DNA of 36,504 bases from Pseudomonadota bacterium (GTDB lineage: Bacteria > Pseudomonadota > Gammaproteobacteria > Burkholderiales > JABEVD01): contig JAKBJU010000005.1 of NCBI GenBank assembly GCA_021835845.1, positions 1-36,504 on the forward strand. Reading direction: 5' to 3'. Shown one piece after another: positions 6,243 to 14,574 of the stretch (its first letter is position 1; each line of letters begins with the position of its first letter). Position numbers and translations under genes: made by a program. Below the pieces are notes generated by a model. The model made no database searches, was not told the origin of the DNA, and worked only from the letters and a program-made list of their open reading frames with translations.

Positions 6243-7457
6243 CTACCGCTGGTCTGAGGAATCGGATTCGAAATAATCCAGGGGGTCGATCAGGGAAGAT
6301 CTGGACTGTTTCGGATCGAAGTAATGAGCCATTTTCAGACTCCGTTCTGCGGCTTTCCTTGTCTGCAAGTATCGGAAGACTCCGGCGGCTGCAGCCAGCA
6401 ATGCGAGCAGGGCGGCAGCCGCCCATGTCCATTTCGGAAAGGTTGCCGGGGGCGGCGGAGGCGGCTGGACTCTCGCGGCATTGATCTTGGCGAGCAGCCT
6501 GTCGGCAACGGCGATCCTGCTCTGCAGTTCGGCTAGCTTGTCTTCCAGCGTCTTTACCTGCCCCTGCAGCTGCAGCATCTGGACGGTCTGGTCGTCCGCA
6601 CGGGCAATCAGCTGCTGCGTTTCAGTGCGTTTCATCTCCTCGGCTGCGTTGTCTGGCCTGGTTTGCGGCTTGGGAACGCTCGAGACGATATCCAGGTGGA
6701 ATGCGGGTTTCGCTGCCGCTTTTGCCGCCGGAACCGCCGCTGCATTTTTCTCTGCGTAAGCCTTGGGTGCCGGCTTGGCAAGCGGTCCCTTGGGCCCGAT
6801 ATCGGGAATCCTGATTTGCGATCCTGCTTCGAGATGATTGGGCGAAAGTTCCGGATTTTCCCTCAGCACGGCAGCCATGAAGCGCTTTTGCGCCATCGTG
6901 CTGTTCGGGAAGAAAGCGTGTGCTATGCCGGAAAGCGTATCGTTGGGCTTGATCCTGAAAAGATTTCCCGTGGGCATTTCGGCAGTCGATCTTGCTGCAC
7001 GGGCTTTCATTACAGGCGGTTTCTCAGGCAGCGCTTTCTCGATCGGTGATGCGGCTTCCGGAACCTCAGGGGAGGTTGCGGGCGGGTCGAGAAATACGGT
7101 GAAGGATTTTTCGATTGCGCCCTGATTGCCGCAATTGACGCGCAGCCTGAGCGTCACGATGGGCTCGTTGATTTTCTGATCCGTCGCTATTCTGACTATC
7201 CGACCTCCATCGGATGCCACGAGCCCGAGTCTTGCGCTGCCCAGCTGGAAAATGCCGTTGTCGGAAGCGGATGGATCCAGCGAAATGCAGGAGGCATCGA
7301 CGGTTTCATCGGGGGCGGCGACGATCTTCACCGAGGCCCTGAAGGGTTCTCCGAGATGGGAGTCGACTTTCAATATGCCGATTCCCATGGCGGAGGCCTT
7401 GCCGGCGAAAGCCGCTATGATCAGAACCCAAGCGCTTCCTCTCTTCAAATCGAGCAT
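6243..7457 (-). CDS. fimV: FimV-like protein with LysM domain (short form)
   Basis: A signal peptide (hydrophobic WVLIIAAFAG then ASA) precedes the FimV N-terminal domain, recognisable by the start MGIGILKVDSHLGEPFRA. A LysM peptidoglycan-binding motif follows near residues 165-220 (FRIKPNDTLSGIAHAFF and later IRIPDIG), then an Ala/Pro/Lys-rich linker, a coiled coil around 280-325 and a membrane helix near 345-365. In Pseudomonas FimV scaffolds type IV pilus and polar assemblies and has a long cytoplasmic TPR region; here the protein stops about 40 residues after the membrane helix, so it is a short form of 404 residues against roughly 900. I chose the ATG at 7457 for its clean signal peptide; an ATG at 7475 adds six residues. 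It lies next to the chemotaxis operon on the same strand. Confidence 0.85.
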   Translation of the reverse strand: MLDLKRGSAWVLIIAAFAGKASAMGIGILKVDSHLGEPFRASVKIVAAPDETVDASCISLDPSASDNGIFQLGSARLGLVASDGGRIVRIATDQKINEPIVTLRLRVNCGNQGAIEKSFTVFLDPPATSPEVPEAASPIEKALPEKPPVMKARAARSTAEMPTGNLFRIKPNDTLSGIAHAFFPNSTMAQKRFMAAVLRENPELSPNHLEAGSQIRIPDIGPKGPLAKPAPKAYAEKNAAAVPAAKAAAKPAFHLDIVSSVPKPQTRPDNAAEEMKRTETQQLIARADDQTVQMLQLQGQVKTLEDKLAELQSRIAVADRLLAKINAARVQPPPPPPATFPKWTWAAAALLALLAAAAGVFRYLQTRKAAERSLKMAHYFDPKQSRSSLIDPLDYFESDSSDQR

Positions 7458-7548
7458 GCCAAATCCGGGGCGCATAGAAAAAATGTTGCCTATTCAGAGA
7501 CGAAATCCGTGATCTTAATGAACAGCTGCCCCAAACGAAACAGGCTGG

Positions 7549-9177
7549 TCAGATCTTGAATCTTGCGACCGATTCTTGCAGCTTCGCAGCGAGCATCTCC
7601 AGATGATGCAGGGCCTGAGAAGTCTCGCCGATGGAAGATGAATTTTCCTGGGCGAATCCTGCGATTTTCTCGACGCTCTGCGCAATCTCGTGGCTGGCTG
7701 CGCTCTGCTCCTGGGTTGCGCTGACCATGGAACGGATTTTTTCGAGCGTGTTGAGCGCGCCTTCATTGATCTTGGCCAGCGATTCCGCCGCCTCGTTGGT
7801 CAGACTGACGCCTGTGGAGACTTCGCGGCTGCTTAGATCCATGATGGATACGGCCTGTTCGATCTCCTTGCAGAATTCCTCGATCATCACGGCAATATCG
7901 GTGGTCGCATTGGCGGTGCGCTCGGCAAGTTTCCTGACTTCGTCCGCCACCACCGCGAAGCCTCTTCCCTGTTCACCGGCACGCGCTGCCTCGATTGCCG
8001 CATTGAGTGCGAGAAGATTGGTCTGGTCGGCGATTTCCTTGATGACCATGACGATTTTTCCGATCTCGTTGGAGCGATGCTCAAGTGAGGAGATGAGTTT
8101 GGCCGATTCGCTGACCGAGCCAGCCACTTTCGTCAGTTCCTGGGCCGCATTGATCGCGACCGCCTGCCCCGCTTTTGACAATTCCTGTGCGGTATTGGCG
8201 ATGCCTTCCGTTTCCGCGGCGCTTTTCGCCACTTCCCTGATTTTCGTGCTGATTTCTTCCACGCTTGCGGAAGTCGAGAAGGCTGCGGAGCTTTGCTGTT
8301 GCGAGCCCTCTGAAATTTTCGAGGAAGTGCTGGCAAGCTGGGTGGCGGATTGCGACACTTCGTCGGCATAGCCGTGCACCTGATGCACGATTTTGTGGAA
8401 GCTTTCCGCGAGCGCGTTGAAGGCTTTTGCAGCCTGCCCGATCTCGTCGTTGCTTTCGACTTCGACCCGTTTGGTCAGATCGCTGTCATGCTGCATGTTT
8501 GTGATCACCGCCTGAAGATGCTTGACGGGCTTGATGATGGTGCGAATGAACCAGCCTATGACGAAAAAGAGCAGAACCTGGAGGATAAGCTGGCCGATCC
8601 AGAGGCCCATGTCGACTTTTCTGAGGCCGTCGTAATCGTCGGAAAGATCGAGCACGATATTGGCCGCGCCGTTGGAGCTGCCAACCTTGACATGGTGGCA
8701 CATCAGGCAGTTCGTTCCACGGAAATTGGTGCTTTCGATGAAGGGGATGACCGCTCTGAGGCCGGGTTTGCCGCCTGCCAGGGTCGTCTTTCTGAAGATG
8801 GGCTTCTCGGTTTCGAGCGCCTGGCGATCCAGATCGTCTTTCGCCTGCTCTTCAGGAAGCCCCGGTCCGAACTGGTCGGAAACCTGCTTCGCGCGGATGA
8901 TCCTGAGCTCGGCAACCCCCGAGGAGTCGCCCATTTTCTTGACCATCAGCGTCCTGTTCGCGGGATCCGAGATCATCCCGGTGACCATCAGCATGTTCAT
9001 GCCGTTGAGCAGGCCGTCGGCAGATATTGTGGCCCGGATCTTGGCCTCTGCGAGCATCCTTTTCTCGAAGTTGTCCATGGTCCAGCGTTGTGATGCGGCC
9101 AGGACCACGATCAGGAATCCCTGGATCAGGATTTGCAGTTTGGCCTGGATGCTCAGCGAGCCCCAAATCTTTTTCAT
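7549..9177 (-). CDS. Methyl-accepting chemotaxis protein with periplasmic c-type haem motif
   Basis: The 542-residue receptor has membrane helices at about 13-30 and 190-213, a periplasmic domain between them, a HAMP segment (about 214-266) and a complete signalling domain with the conserved hairpin tip [21 protein letters not shown]. The periplasmic part holds C157-L-M-C160-H161, a CxxCH motif for covalent haem c, in a context like the Tll0287-like/DUF3365 sensory family. Haem-bearing chemoreceptors of this kind sense redox state, oxygen or NO in other bacteria; the ligand here is inferred only. The start is supported by a GGGGGG tract three bases before the ATG. It is the last gene of the chemotaxis operon, 19 nt after cheA, so it very likely signals through that kinase. 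Confidence 0.93.
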   Translation of the reverse strand: MKKIWGSLSIQAKLQILIQGFLIVVLAASQRWTMDNFEKRMLAEAKIRATISADGLLNGMNMLMVTGMISDPANRTLMVKKMGDSSGVAELRIIRAKQVSDQFGPGLPEEQAKDDLDRQALETEKPIFRKTTLAGGKPGLRAVIPFIESTNFRGTNCLMCHHVKVGSSNGAANIVLDLSDDYDGLRKVDMGLWIGQLILQVLLFFVIGWFIRTIIKPVKHLQAVITNMQHDSDLTKRVEVESNDEIGQAAKAFNALAESFHKIVHQVHGYADEVSQSATQLASTSSKISEGSQQQSSAAFSTSASVEEISTKIREVAKSAAETEGIANTAQELSKAGQAVAINAAQELTKVAGSVSESAKLISSLEHRSNEIGKIVMVIKEIADQTNLLALNAAIEAARAGEQGRGFAVVADEVRKLAERTANATTDIAVMIEEFCKEIEQAVSIMDLSSREVSTGVSLTNEAAESLAKINEGALNTLEKIRSMVSATQEQSAASHEIAQSVEKIAGFAQENSSSIGETSQALHHLEMLAAKLQESVARFKI

Positions 9178-9196
9178 CGTCCCCCCCTTGTTGCGA

Positions 9197-11038
9197 TCAG
9201 GCAGCAGCCAGTCCGGCTTCCTGTTTTTTTATGGATTGCGTGAATAAAGAAGATTTTGTGGCGGATTCTCCCGAAAGCAGTTCCGCCATGTCCAGAATCA
9301 GCACGATCGATCCGTCGCCGGAAAGCGTGGCCCCGGCCACTCCCTTGGGCTTGATTCCCTTGAGGGGCTTGATGACGACATCTTCCCTTCCCACGAAATT
9401 GCTCACGGCGAGGATGAATGATTTGGAGCCGGATTTCATGAGTACGCCGTAGGTGGGAGGCGTATCCTGCGGCCAGCCTATCATTTCGGCGAGCGCCCGG
9501 ACCGGAAGCACTTCGTCCCTTACCACCATGGTCGCCCGGCCCGAAACCGACTGTACATCCTCCGGCTTGATCGGGATGATTTCCCTCACCATGGCAAGCG
9601 GCACGGCGAAGGACTGATCGCCGACCCGGACGATCAGGACAGGCAATATGGCGAGGGTGAGCGGCAGGTAGATCGAGAAGGTCGATCCCTGACCCTGCAC
9701 CGAAGAAATTTCTATCCTGCCGTTGAGCTTCTGGATGTTGGTTTTGACGACATCCATGCCGACGCCCCTGCCGGAAACATTGGAAATCTGGTCCTTGGTC
9801 GAGAAGCCCGGCATGAAGATGATCCCCAGGCTCTGCTGCTCGTCCATGTTGTTGAGGGTTTCTTCGTCGACGATCTTCTTTTCGAGGGCTTTGCGCCGCA
9901 ACACCGCAGCGTTCATGCCGCGCCCGTCGTCGGAAATTTCGATCACGATGTGATCCCCGGCCTGTATGGCGGAGAGGCGGACGATGCTTTTTTCCGGTTT
10001 TCCAGCAGCGATTCGCTCCTCGGGCGTTTCGATGCCATGGTCCACCGCATTTCTGATTAGATGCACGAGCGGATCGGAAAGCTCCTCGATCATGGTTTTG
10101 TCGAGCTCGGTCTCTTCGCCTGTAATTTCGAGTTCGAGATCCTTGCCGAGTTGACGGGCGAGGTCGCGCGCCATGCGCGGATATTTCTGGAAAAGCCGCC
10201 CGACGGGCTGCATGCGTGTTTTCATGACCGCGTTCTGCAGCACCCCGACCAGGAGATCGAGTTCGTTGACCGCTTCATCCAGATCGCGCAGAGTATGCTG
10301 ATCGGTTTTTCCCTGAAGGACGTTGTTCCTCAGGCAGTTCAGGCGGTTTTTGGTCAGCCCGATTTCCCCGGAAAGATTGAGCACCTGATCGAGTCTTGCC
10401 GTATCGATCCTGATCGTGGTTTCCTTCTCCACGGGAGGCTTTTCGCCATCGCGGCGGGGGGCTGCCTTGGCTGGCTCATGCGCCGGTTCGCGCTTTGCCG
10501 CGGCTTCCGCGCGGGAAGCCGCGGCAGGGGCCGGCGCTTCGAGTGCGGGAGCGCCGCTGACGCTCTGGTGGAGTACGGCCCAATCCGGCCCGCCGGATGG
10601 AGCCGGTTGCGGTGCGGGAGCTTGTGTGGGAGCCGGTGCCACGGCCTCGCCGCTGACTACGGCCGTGAGGGTGGCGATCAGGGAAGAGTCGGCAGGAGCG
10701 GGCTGGGTAAAGTGGGCAAGGGAGCCGAACATGTCGCGCACCACGCCTGTCGCCGCGAAAATCGCATCCATGATCACGGGAGTCATGGTCAATTCTTCGT
10801 TTCTGAGCTTGTCAAACAGGTTTTCGGTGAGATGGCAAAGCTTGACCATCTCGGTGGCATTGAGAAATCCCGCGCCGCCCTTGATGGTGTGGAAATTCCT
10901 GAATATGTCGTTGAGCAGTTTCTTGTCGCCGGGATCCTTCTCGAGATCGACCAGCTTGTTGTCGACATCCGACAGCAGATCCCCAGCTTCCTGGAGGAAG
11001 TCCTGCAGCATTTCCTCGTTGCCAGCAAAGTCGTTCAT
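9197..11038 (-). CDS. cheA: Chemotaxis histidine kinase CheA
   Basis: The protein has an N-terminal Hpt (P1) domain with the phosphorylated histidine at H50 in [10 protein letters not shown], an Ala/Pro-rich linker (about 130-215) where a P2 CheY-docking domain would usually be and none is evident, the P3 dimerisation helices, a HATPase (P4) with [17 protein letters not shown] and [10 protein letters not shown], and a CheW-like P5 domain (about 465-600). It phosphorylates CheY in response to receptor arrays at the cytoplasmic membrane. At 613 residues it is typical. GAGGGGAG precedes the ATG, and the gene begins 16 nt after cheZ. A missing P2 would mean CheY is recruited more weakly or through another site; that is inference from the low-complexity linker. 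Confidence 0.96.
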   Translation of the reverse strand: MNDFAGNEEMLQDFLQEAGDLLSDVDNKLVDLEKDPGDKKLLNDIFRNFHTIKGGAGFLNATEMVKLCHLTENLFDKLRNEELTMTPVIMDAIFAATGVVRDMFGSLAHFTQPAPADSSLIATLTAVVSGEAVAPAPTQAPAPQPAPSGGPDWAVLHQSVSGAPALEAPAPAAASRAEAAAKREPAHEPAKAAPRRDGEKPPVEKETTIRIDTARLDQVLNLSGEIGLTKNRLNCLRNNVLQGKTDQHTLRDLDEAVNELDLLVGVLQNAVMKTRMQPVGRLFQKYPRMARDLARQLGKDLELEITGEETELDKTMIEELSDPLVHLIRNAVDHGIETPEERIAAGKPEKSIVRLSAIQAGDHIVIEISDDGRGMNAAVLRRKALEKKIVDEETLNNMDEQQSLGIIFMPGFSTKDQISNVSGRGVGMDVVKTNIQKLNGRIEISSVQGQGSTFSIYLPLTLAILPVLIVRVGDQSFAVPLAMVREIIPIKPEDVQSVSGRATMVVRDEVLPVRALAEMIGWPQDTPPTYGVLMKSGSKSFILAVSNFVGREDVVIKPLKGIKPKGVAGATLSGDGSIVLILDMAELLSGESATKSSLFTQSIKKQEAGLAAA

Positions 11039-11054
11039 TTCGCTCCCCTCGTTC

Positions 11055-11849
11055 TCAAAAGCCCAGGCTTTCCAGCAGTTCGTCCACCTGGGCCTGGTTG
11101 GTCACGACATCCACCCGGCCATCCGCCCTGATCACCGGCCCATTCATCAATCCTTCCGGTACGGCCGCTTCGCCCTGAGGGGAATTTTCGATCAGCAGGC
11201 TGACGAGCTGGGACTCCACCGATCTCACGATGTCGACCACCTTCTTGATGACCTGCCCGGTCAGATCCTGGAAATCCTGCGCCATCATGATCTCGGTGAG
11301 CTGGTCATTGGTGGCTTTCACCTGATGGGGCACGTCTTTCAGATAATCCCGCGTCTGCACCGCGAGGTCCTTGAATTCTTCGACCGACAGCTTGTTGTCG
11401 AATACCTTCTGCCACTGCTCGGAAAGCAGGCGGGCTCGGTCTCCGATCCTGTCCTGAATCGGCCTTGCAACTTCGGTTGCACCCAGCACGCGTTCTGCAG
11501 CCTGCTGGGTCAGGTTGGCGATGTAGGCGAGGCGATCATTCGCATCGGGTACGGAATTGACGACCTTCTCGATCGACTTGTCGTAGCCCAGTTCGCGCAG
11601 CGCATCGTAAAGGCTGCGCGTCAGTTGGCCGATCTGGGCGAAAACCGGAGCGGGTTCGTCAGCGCTTTTCTGCGCAGGCTTCTTTTCCTTTTTCTGGGCG
11701 ATCGAGTCGAACAGCGCTTCCAGTTCTTCCGAATCGTCCCCTTCTGAGGGTGCTGCGGCAGGCTTGGCTTCCGGAGCGGCTGCCGGCTCCTCGCTGCCCG
11801 CCTGTACGATGGAGTCGAATAATGCTTCCAGGTCTTCGGAATCACCCAC
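11055..11849 (-). CDS. cheZ: CheY-P phosphatase CheZ
   Basis: CheZ features are clear: a long helical region with the catalytic Asp/Gln helix AQDFQDLTGQVIKKVV, and the C-terminal CheY-binding peptide QVDELLESLGF. It dephosphorylates CheY-P and marks a flagellar chemotaxis pathway. I start at GTG 11849, because GGGGA lies eight bases upstream; a TTG two codons earlier overlaps the cheY stop. Unusually, the N-terminal 60 residues hold two copies of an acidic motif, DSEDLEALFDSI and DSEELEALFDSI, separated by an Ala/Pro/Glu-rich spacer. They resemble the C-terminal CheY-binding peptide in pattern (acidic, paired leucines, Ser). Length is 264 residues, against about 214 in E. coli, the excess being this extension. 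Confidence 0.95.
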   Translation of the reverse strand: MGDSEDLEALFDSIVQAGSEEPAAAPEAKPAAAPSEGDDSEELEALFDSIAQKKEKKPAQKSADEPAPVFAQIGQLTRSLYDALRELGYDKSIEKVVNSVPDANDRLAYIANLTQQAAERVLGATEVARPIQDRIGDRARLLSEQWQKVFDNKLSVEEFKDLAVQTRDYLKDVPHQVKATNDQLTEIMMAQDFQDLTGQVIKKVVDIVRSVESQLVSLLIENSPQGEAAVPEGLMNGPVIRADGRVDVVTNQAQVDELLESLGF

Positions 11850-11851
11850 GG

Positions 11852-12241
11852 TCAAATCCCCATAGTCTTGAATATCTTGTTTAGCTTCTCGTCCAGCACG
11901 GCAGCCGTGAAGGGCTTGACGACATAACCGCTCGCGCCCGCCTGGGCTGCCTCGATGATGTTTTCCTTCTTGGCTTCGGCTGTCACCATGAGCACCGGAA
12001 GATGCTTGAGGGTGGGGTCCTTCCTGATTGCCCTCAGCAGTTCTATTCCGCTCATGTTGGGCATGTTCCAGTCGGAAACAACGAACTCGAAGTTTCCGCC
12101 CTGCAGTTTCTTCAGCGCATCCATTCCGTCTTCCGCTTCGGTGACATTGGGAAAGCCCAGTTCCTTGAGCAGGTTGCGGATAATCCTGCGCATCGTCGAG
12201 AAATCGTCAACCACCAGAATCTTCAAATCGGCATTCGCCAT
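11852..12241 (-). CDS. cheY: Chemotaxis response regulator CheY
   Basis: This is a single receiver domain of 129 residues with the acidic pair in [10 protein letters not shown], the phospho-acceptor Asp in [12 protein letters not shown], the conserved Thr in VTAEAKK and Lys in VVKPF. Phosphorylated CheY binds the flagellar motor switch. The sequence is close to enteric CheY. The ATG at 12241 has GGAGAAG upstream; a start at 12268 would add nine residues without a ribosome binding site. It is followed at once by cheZ, whose GTG lies 2 nt past the cheY stop. Confidence 0.96.
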   Translation of the reverse strand: MANADLKILVVDDFSTMRRIIRNLLKELGFPNVTEAEDGMDALKKLQGGNFEFVVSDWNMPNMSGIELLRAIRKDPTLKHLPVLMVTAEAKKENIIEAAQAGASGYVVKPFTAAVLDEKLNKIFKTMGI

Positions 12242-12324
12242 AACTTCTCCATAAATCAACCCGTCCAAATGCAGCGAAGGCTGTGCAACTGAGGGATTAT
12301 TCCGAATAGGGCCCGTTTGGTCAA

Positions 12325-13260
12325 TTATCTTTCCAGATACTGTCGCATGGTTTCGGCCAGAATCCCCGGGTTGAATTTCGAAACATAGTCGTCGACCCCA
12401 ACGGTTTTGCCCATGGCCCGGTTGGCCTCTGAGGAAAGGGAGGAATGCATCACCACGGGAATGCCTGAGAAACGGTTGTCCGACTTGATGTTCCTGGTCA
12501 GAACGTAGCCGTCCATTTCGGGCATTTCGGCATCGACCAGGATCAGCTTGAGCTTGTTGTGCAACGGCCCATCCGTTTCCTGGGCAGCCATGCCCTGGAG
12601 CTTGTCCCAGGCTTCCCTGCCGTTGTTCGCCTGAAAGTACTTGACGCCGAGTCCGTCGAGCACTTGCATGATTTCCTTGCGCGCGACCATGGAATCGTCG
12701 GCGAAGAATACCGTTGTTTCGCCCTCGACTTGGACCGGTGCGATTCCGGGAATGTCGACTTCGCCGAAGGCCTGAACCAGGATCTGTTCGACATCCAGGA
12801 TGGAAACCAGCCTGCCGTCATCAAGTTCGGTGACGGATGTGATCAGGCCCTCGTTTCCGGTCAGCATGACTTCCGGAGATCGCATCTTTTCCCAGTCGAC
12901 GCGGATGATTCGATCGACGCTTTCCACCAGAAAGCCCTGGGTCTGGCGGCTGTATTCGGTCACCATCATGGTTTCCCCGATGATCCCGCGCTTGTCGATA
13001 TTGAGAAAGCTCGCCAGATTGAGGACGGGAATGATGTTACCGCGCAAAGAAATGATCCCGACGACACCGGCATGCATGTTGGGCGTCTTGGTGATGGGGG
13101 GGGTCCTGGTCACTTCCCGGATCTTGAAGACGTTGATGCCGAAGATCTCGCTCGTGCCGAGGGAAAACAGCAGGATCTCCATCTTGTTCGATCCGGCCAG
13201 TGTGGTGCGGGCGTCTATGCTCGCCAGTAAGGCATTGCCATTGTCTGCGCTCAGTTCCAT
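12325..13260 (-). CDS. cheV: CheV-type coupling protein (CheW-REC), second copy
   Basis: An N-terminal CheW-like domain (about 25-160, with [13 protein letters not shown] and [12 protein letters not shown]) is joined to a receiver domain (about 180-310) containing FFADDS, the acceptor Asp in [11 protein letters not shown], the Ser in HSSLS and the Lys in VSKF. CheV proteins couple receptors to CheA and may act as phosphate sinks for adaptation. AGGAGAAA precedes the ATG. It lies 9 nt after a paralogous cheV, so the pair arose by duplication or was inherited as such; the two are clearly diverged across their length. An 83-nt gap separates it from cheY. Confidence 0.93.
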   Translation of the reverse strand: MELSADNGNALLASIDARTTLAGSNKMEILLFSLGTSEIFGINVFKIREVTRTPPITKTPNMHAGVVGIISLRGNIIPVLNLASFLNIDKRGIIGETMMVTEYSRQTQGFLVESVDRIIRVDWEKMRSPEVMLTGNEGLITSVTELDDGRLVSILDVEQILVQAFGEVDIPGIAPVQVEGETTVFFADDSMVARKEIMQVLDGLGVKYFQANNGREAWDKLQGMAAQETDGPLHNKLKLILVDAEMPEMDGYVLTRNIKSDNRFSGIPVVMHSSLSSEANRAMGKTVGVDDYVSKFNPGILAETMRQYLER

Positions 13261-13269
13261 CCGTTTCTC

Positions 13270-14208
13270 CTATGCGAGCCGGCGCGTCAGCGTCGCTGCG
13301 AGCTTGTGCGGCTCGAATTTCGATACGTATTCGTCCACGCCCACCGACTGTCCGAGCTGCTGGTTGGAAGTTCCGGAGAGGGAGGAATGCATGATGACCG
13401 GAATTCCGGCGAATCTCGGGTCGCTCTTGATCTTCTTGGTCAGGAGATAGCCGTCCATTTCCGGCATCTCGACGTCGGTCAGGATCAGCTGGATTATATT
13501 CTTCAATGGCGTATGGGTCGCTTCAGCGCGGGCTGCGAGTATCTGGAGTTCGTCCCAGGCCTGCTTTCCGTTCACTGCGCTCATGAAGTCGATATTCATC
13601 ACATTGAGGGTATTTTCGATCTGCTTTCTCGCGACAGAGGAATCGTCGGCGAAGAAGATCGTGCGCTTGGTTTCCAGCGGCTGGATTCCGACGAACAGGT
13701 GGCTGTCGTCGAACCGGCTGGTTTCGGAAAGAATCTTTTCCACGTCGAGCAGCATCACGAGCCGTCCGTCGTTCAGTTCCGTCACTGCCGTGACAAGTCC
13801 GCCCATTTTCGCCGTCAGCATTTCGGGAGGAACCTTCATGGCCGACCAGTCGAGGCGCAGGATGATGTCCACCGATTCGACCAGAAATCCCTGAGTGTGC
13901 CCGTTGTATTCCGTCACGATCAGGATTTCGGGTTTCTTTCCGGTTTCGATCCCGGCATATTTTGCGATATCGACGACCGGAACCAGTACGCCGCGCAGGC
14001 TCACCATGCCCTCCACGGCAGAAGGCATGTCGGGGGCGCGCGTGACTTGAGGTGTCCGCATGACTTCGCGCACCTTGAACACGTTGATGCCGAAACATTC
14101 GGTCCTTCCGCTCCGGATGTCCGTTCCCAGCGAAAAAAGCAGAATTTCAAGCTTGTTCGTCCCCGCCAGCTTGGTGCGTGCGTCGATGTTTTTTAAGAGT
14201 TCGGACAT
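13270..14208 (-). CDS. cheV: CheV-type coupling protein (CheW-REC), first copy
   Basis: This has the same architecture as its downstream neighbour: CheW-like domain (ECFGINVFKVREVMRTP, GMVSLRGVLVPVVDIA) and a receiver with FFADDSSVAR, LTDVEMPEMDG, HSSLSG and VSKFEP. It carries a short insert after LFSLGT (DIRSGRTE) that the other copy lacks. AAGGCGAG precedes the ATG. It is the first large gene of the chemotaxis operon. No cheW lies in the window, so the two CheV proteins may supply the coupling function to this CheA, unless a cheW is encoded elsewhere. Confidence 0.93.
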   Translation of the reverse strand: MSELLKNIDARTKLAGTNKLEILLFSLGTDIRSGRTECFGINVFKVREVMRTPQVTRAPDMPSAVEGMVSLRGVLVPVVDIAKYAGIETGKKPEILIVTEYNGHTQGFLVESVDIILRLDWSAMKVPPEMLTAKMGGLVTAVTELNDGRLVMLLDVEKILSETSRFDDSHLFVGIQPLETKRTIFFADDSSVARKQIENTLNVMNIDFMSAVNGKQAWDELQILAARAEATHTPLKNIIQLILTDVEMPEMDGYLLTKKIKSDPRFAGIPVIMHSSLSGTSNQQLGQSVGVDEYVSKFEPHKLAATLTRRLA

Positions 14209-14276
14209 GCCGCTCGCCTTTGTTTTGAGTTCAGTACGGATCTGCGATGTTCGTCAAGCCCAATTCTAACCTTGCA

Positions 14277-14456
14277 TCAGCATTGCTGCAACGCATACAT
14301 CCTGCGAAGAAATGTATCCACATCGGCATCGGCCAAATCTGGCGGAATGTGTTCCTGCTGCCGATTTATGGATTGGGAAGTCCAATCGAGCAACTCCATC
14401 TCGCTGCAGGGTTCCTGCTGCCATTCCAGCGAATCCATGCACATTGTCCTGACCAT
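14277..14456 (-). CDS. Small protein of unknown function (59 aa) upstream of the chemotaxis operon
   Basis: I do not recognise this protein. The 59-residue frame starts MVRTMCMDSLEW and ends MYALQQC; it is acidic in its centre (LADADVDTFL), has three tryptophan/glutamine-rich turns and no membrane segment. Evidence that it is real: AAGGGAGG lies five bases before the ATG, among the best ribosome binding sites in the window; a TATACT -10-like hexamer (14484-14489 on the complement) lies 28 bases further up; and the stop is 68 nt before the first cheV on the same strand. It may be the first gene of the operon or a separate short transcript. The alternative is a chance frame beside a regulatory leader. 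Confidence 0.55.
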   Translation of the reverse strand: MVRTMCMDSLEWQQEPCSEMELLDWTSQSINRQQEHIPPDLADADVDTFLRRMYALQQC

Positions 14457-14483
14457 GATCGCCTCCCTTGACGGATTGTAGAT

Positions 14484-14489
14484 AGTATA
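14484..14489 (-). promoter_or_regulatory. Candidate -10 box for the 59-aa gene and possibly the chemotaxis operon
   Basis: The complement reads TATACT, 28 bases before the small gene's ATG and about 12 before its ribosome binding site. No strong -35 is seen; upstream is a T/C-rich tract. Confidence 0.4.
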
Positions 14490-14521
14490 ACGGACTGGAA
14501 AGAAAAAAGTTTAGGGGAATT

Positions 14522-14548
14522 TTGGCGCTGATCAAGGTGAGCTATAAT
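14522..14548 (+). promoter_or_regulatory. Candidate sigma-70 promoter for the glycosyltransferase-like gene
   Basis: A perfect TATAAT lies at 14543-14548, preceded by TTGGCG at 14522-14527 with a 15-bp spacer, slightly short. The start codon follows 27 bases after the -10. It faces away from the chemotaxis-side promoter. Confidence 0.5.
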
Positions 14549-14574
14549 CCGCCGTCCCGGATCCGGAAAGTGAA

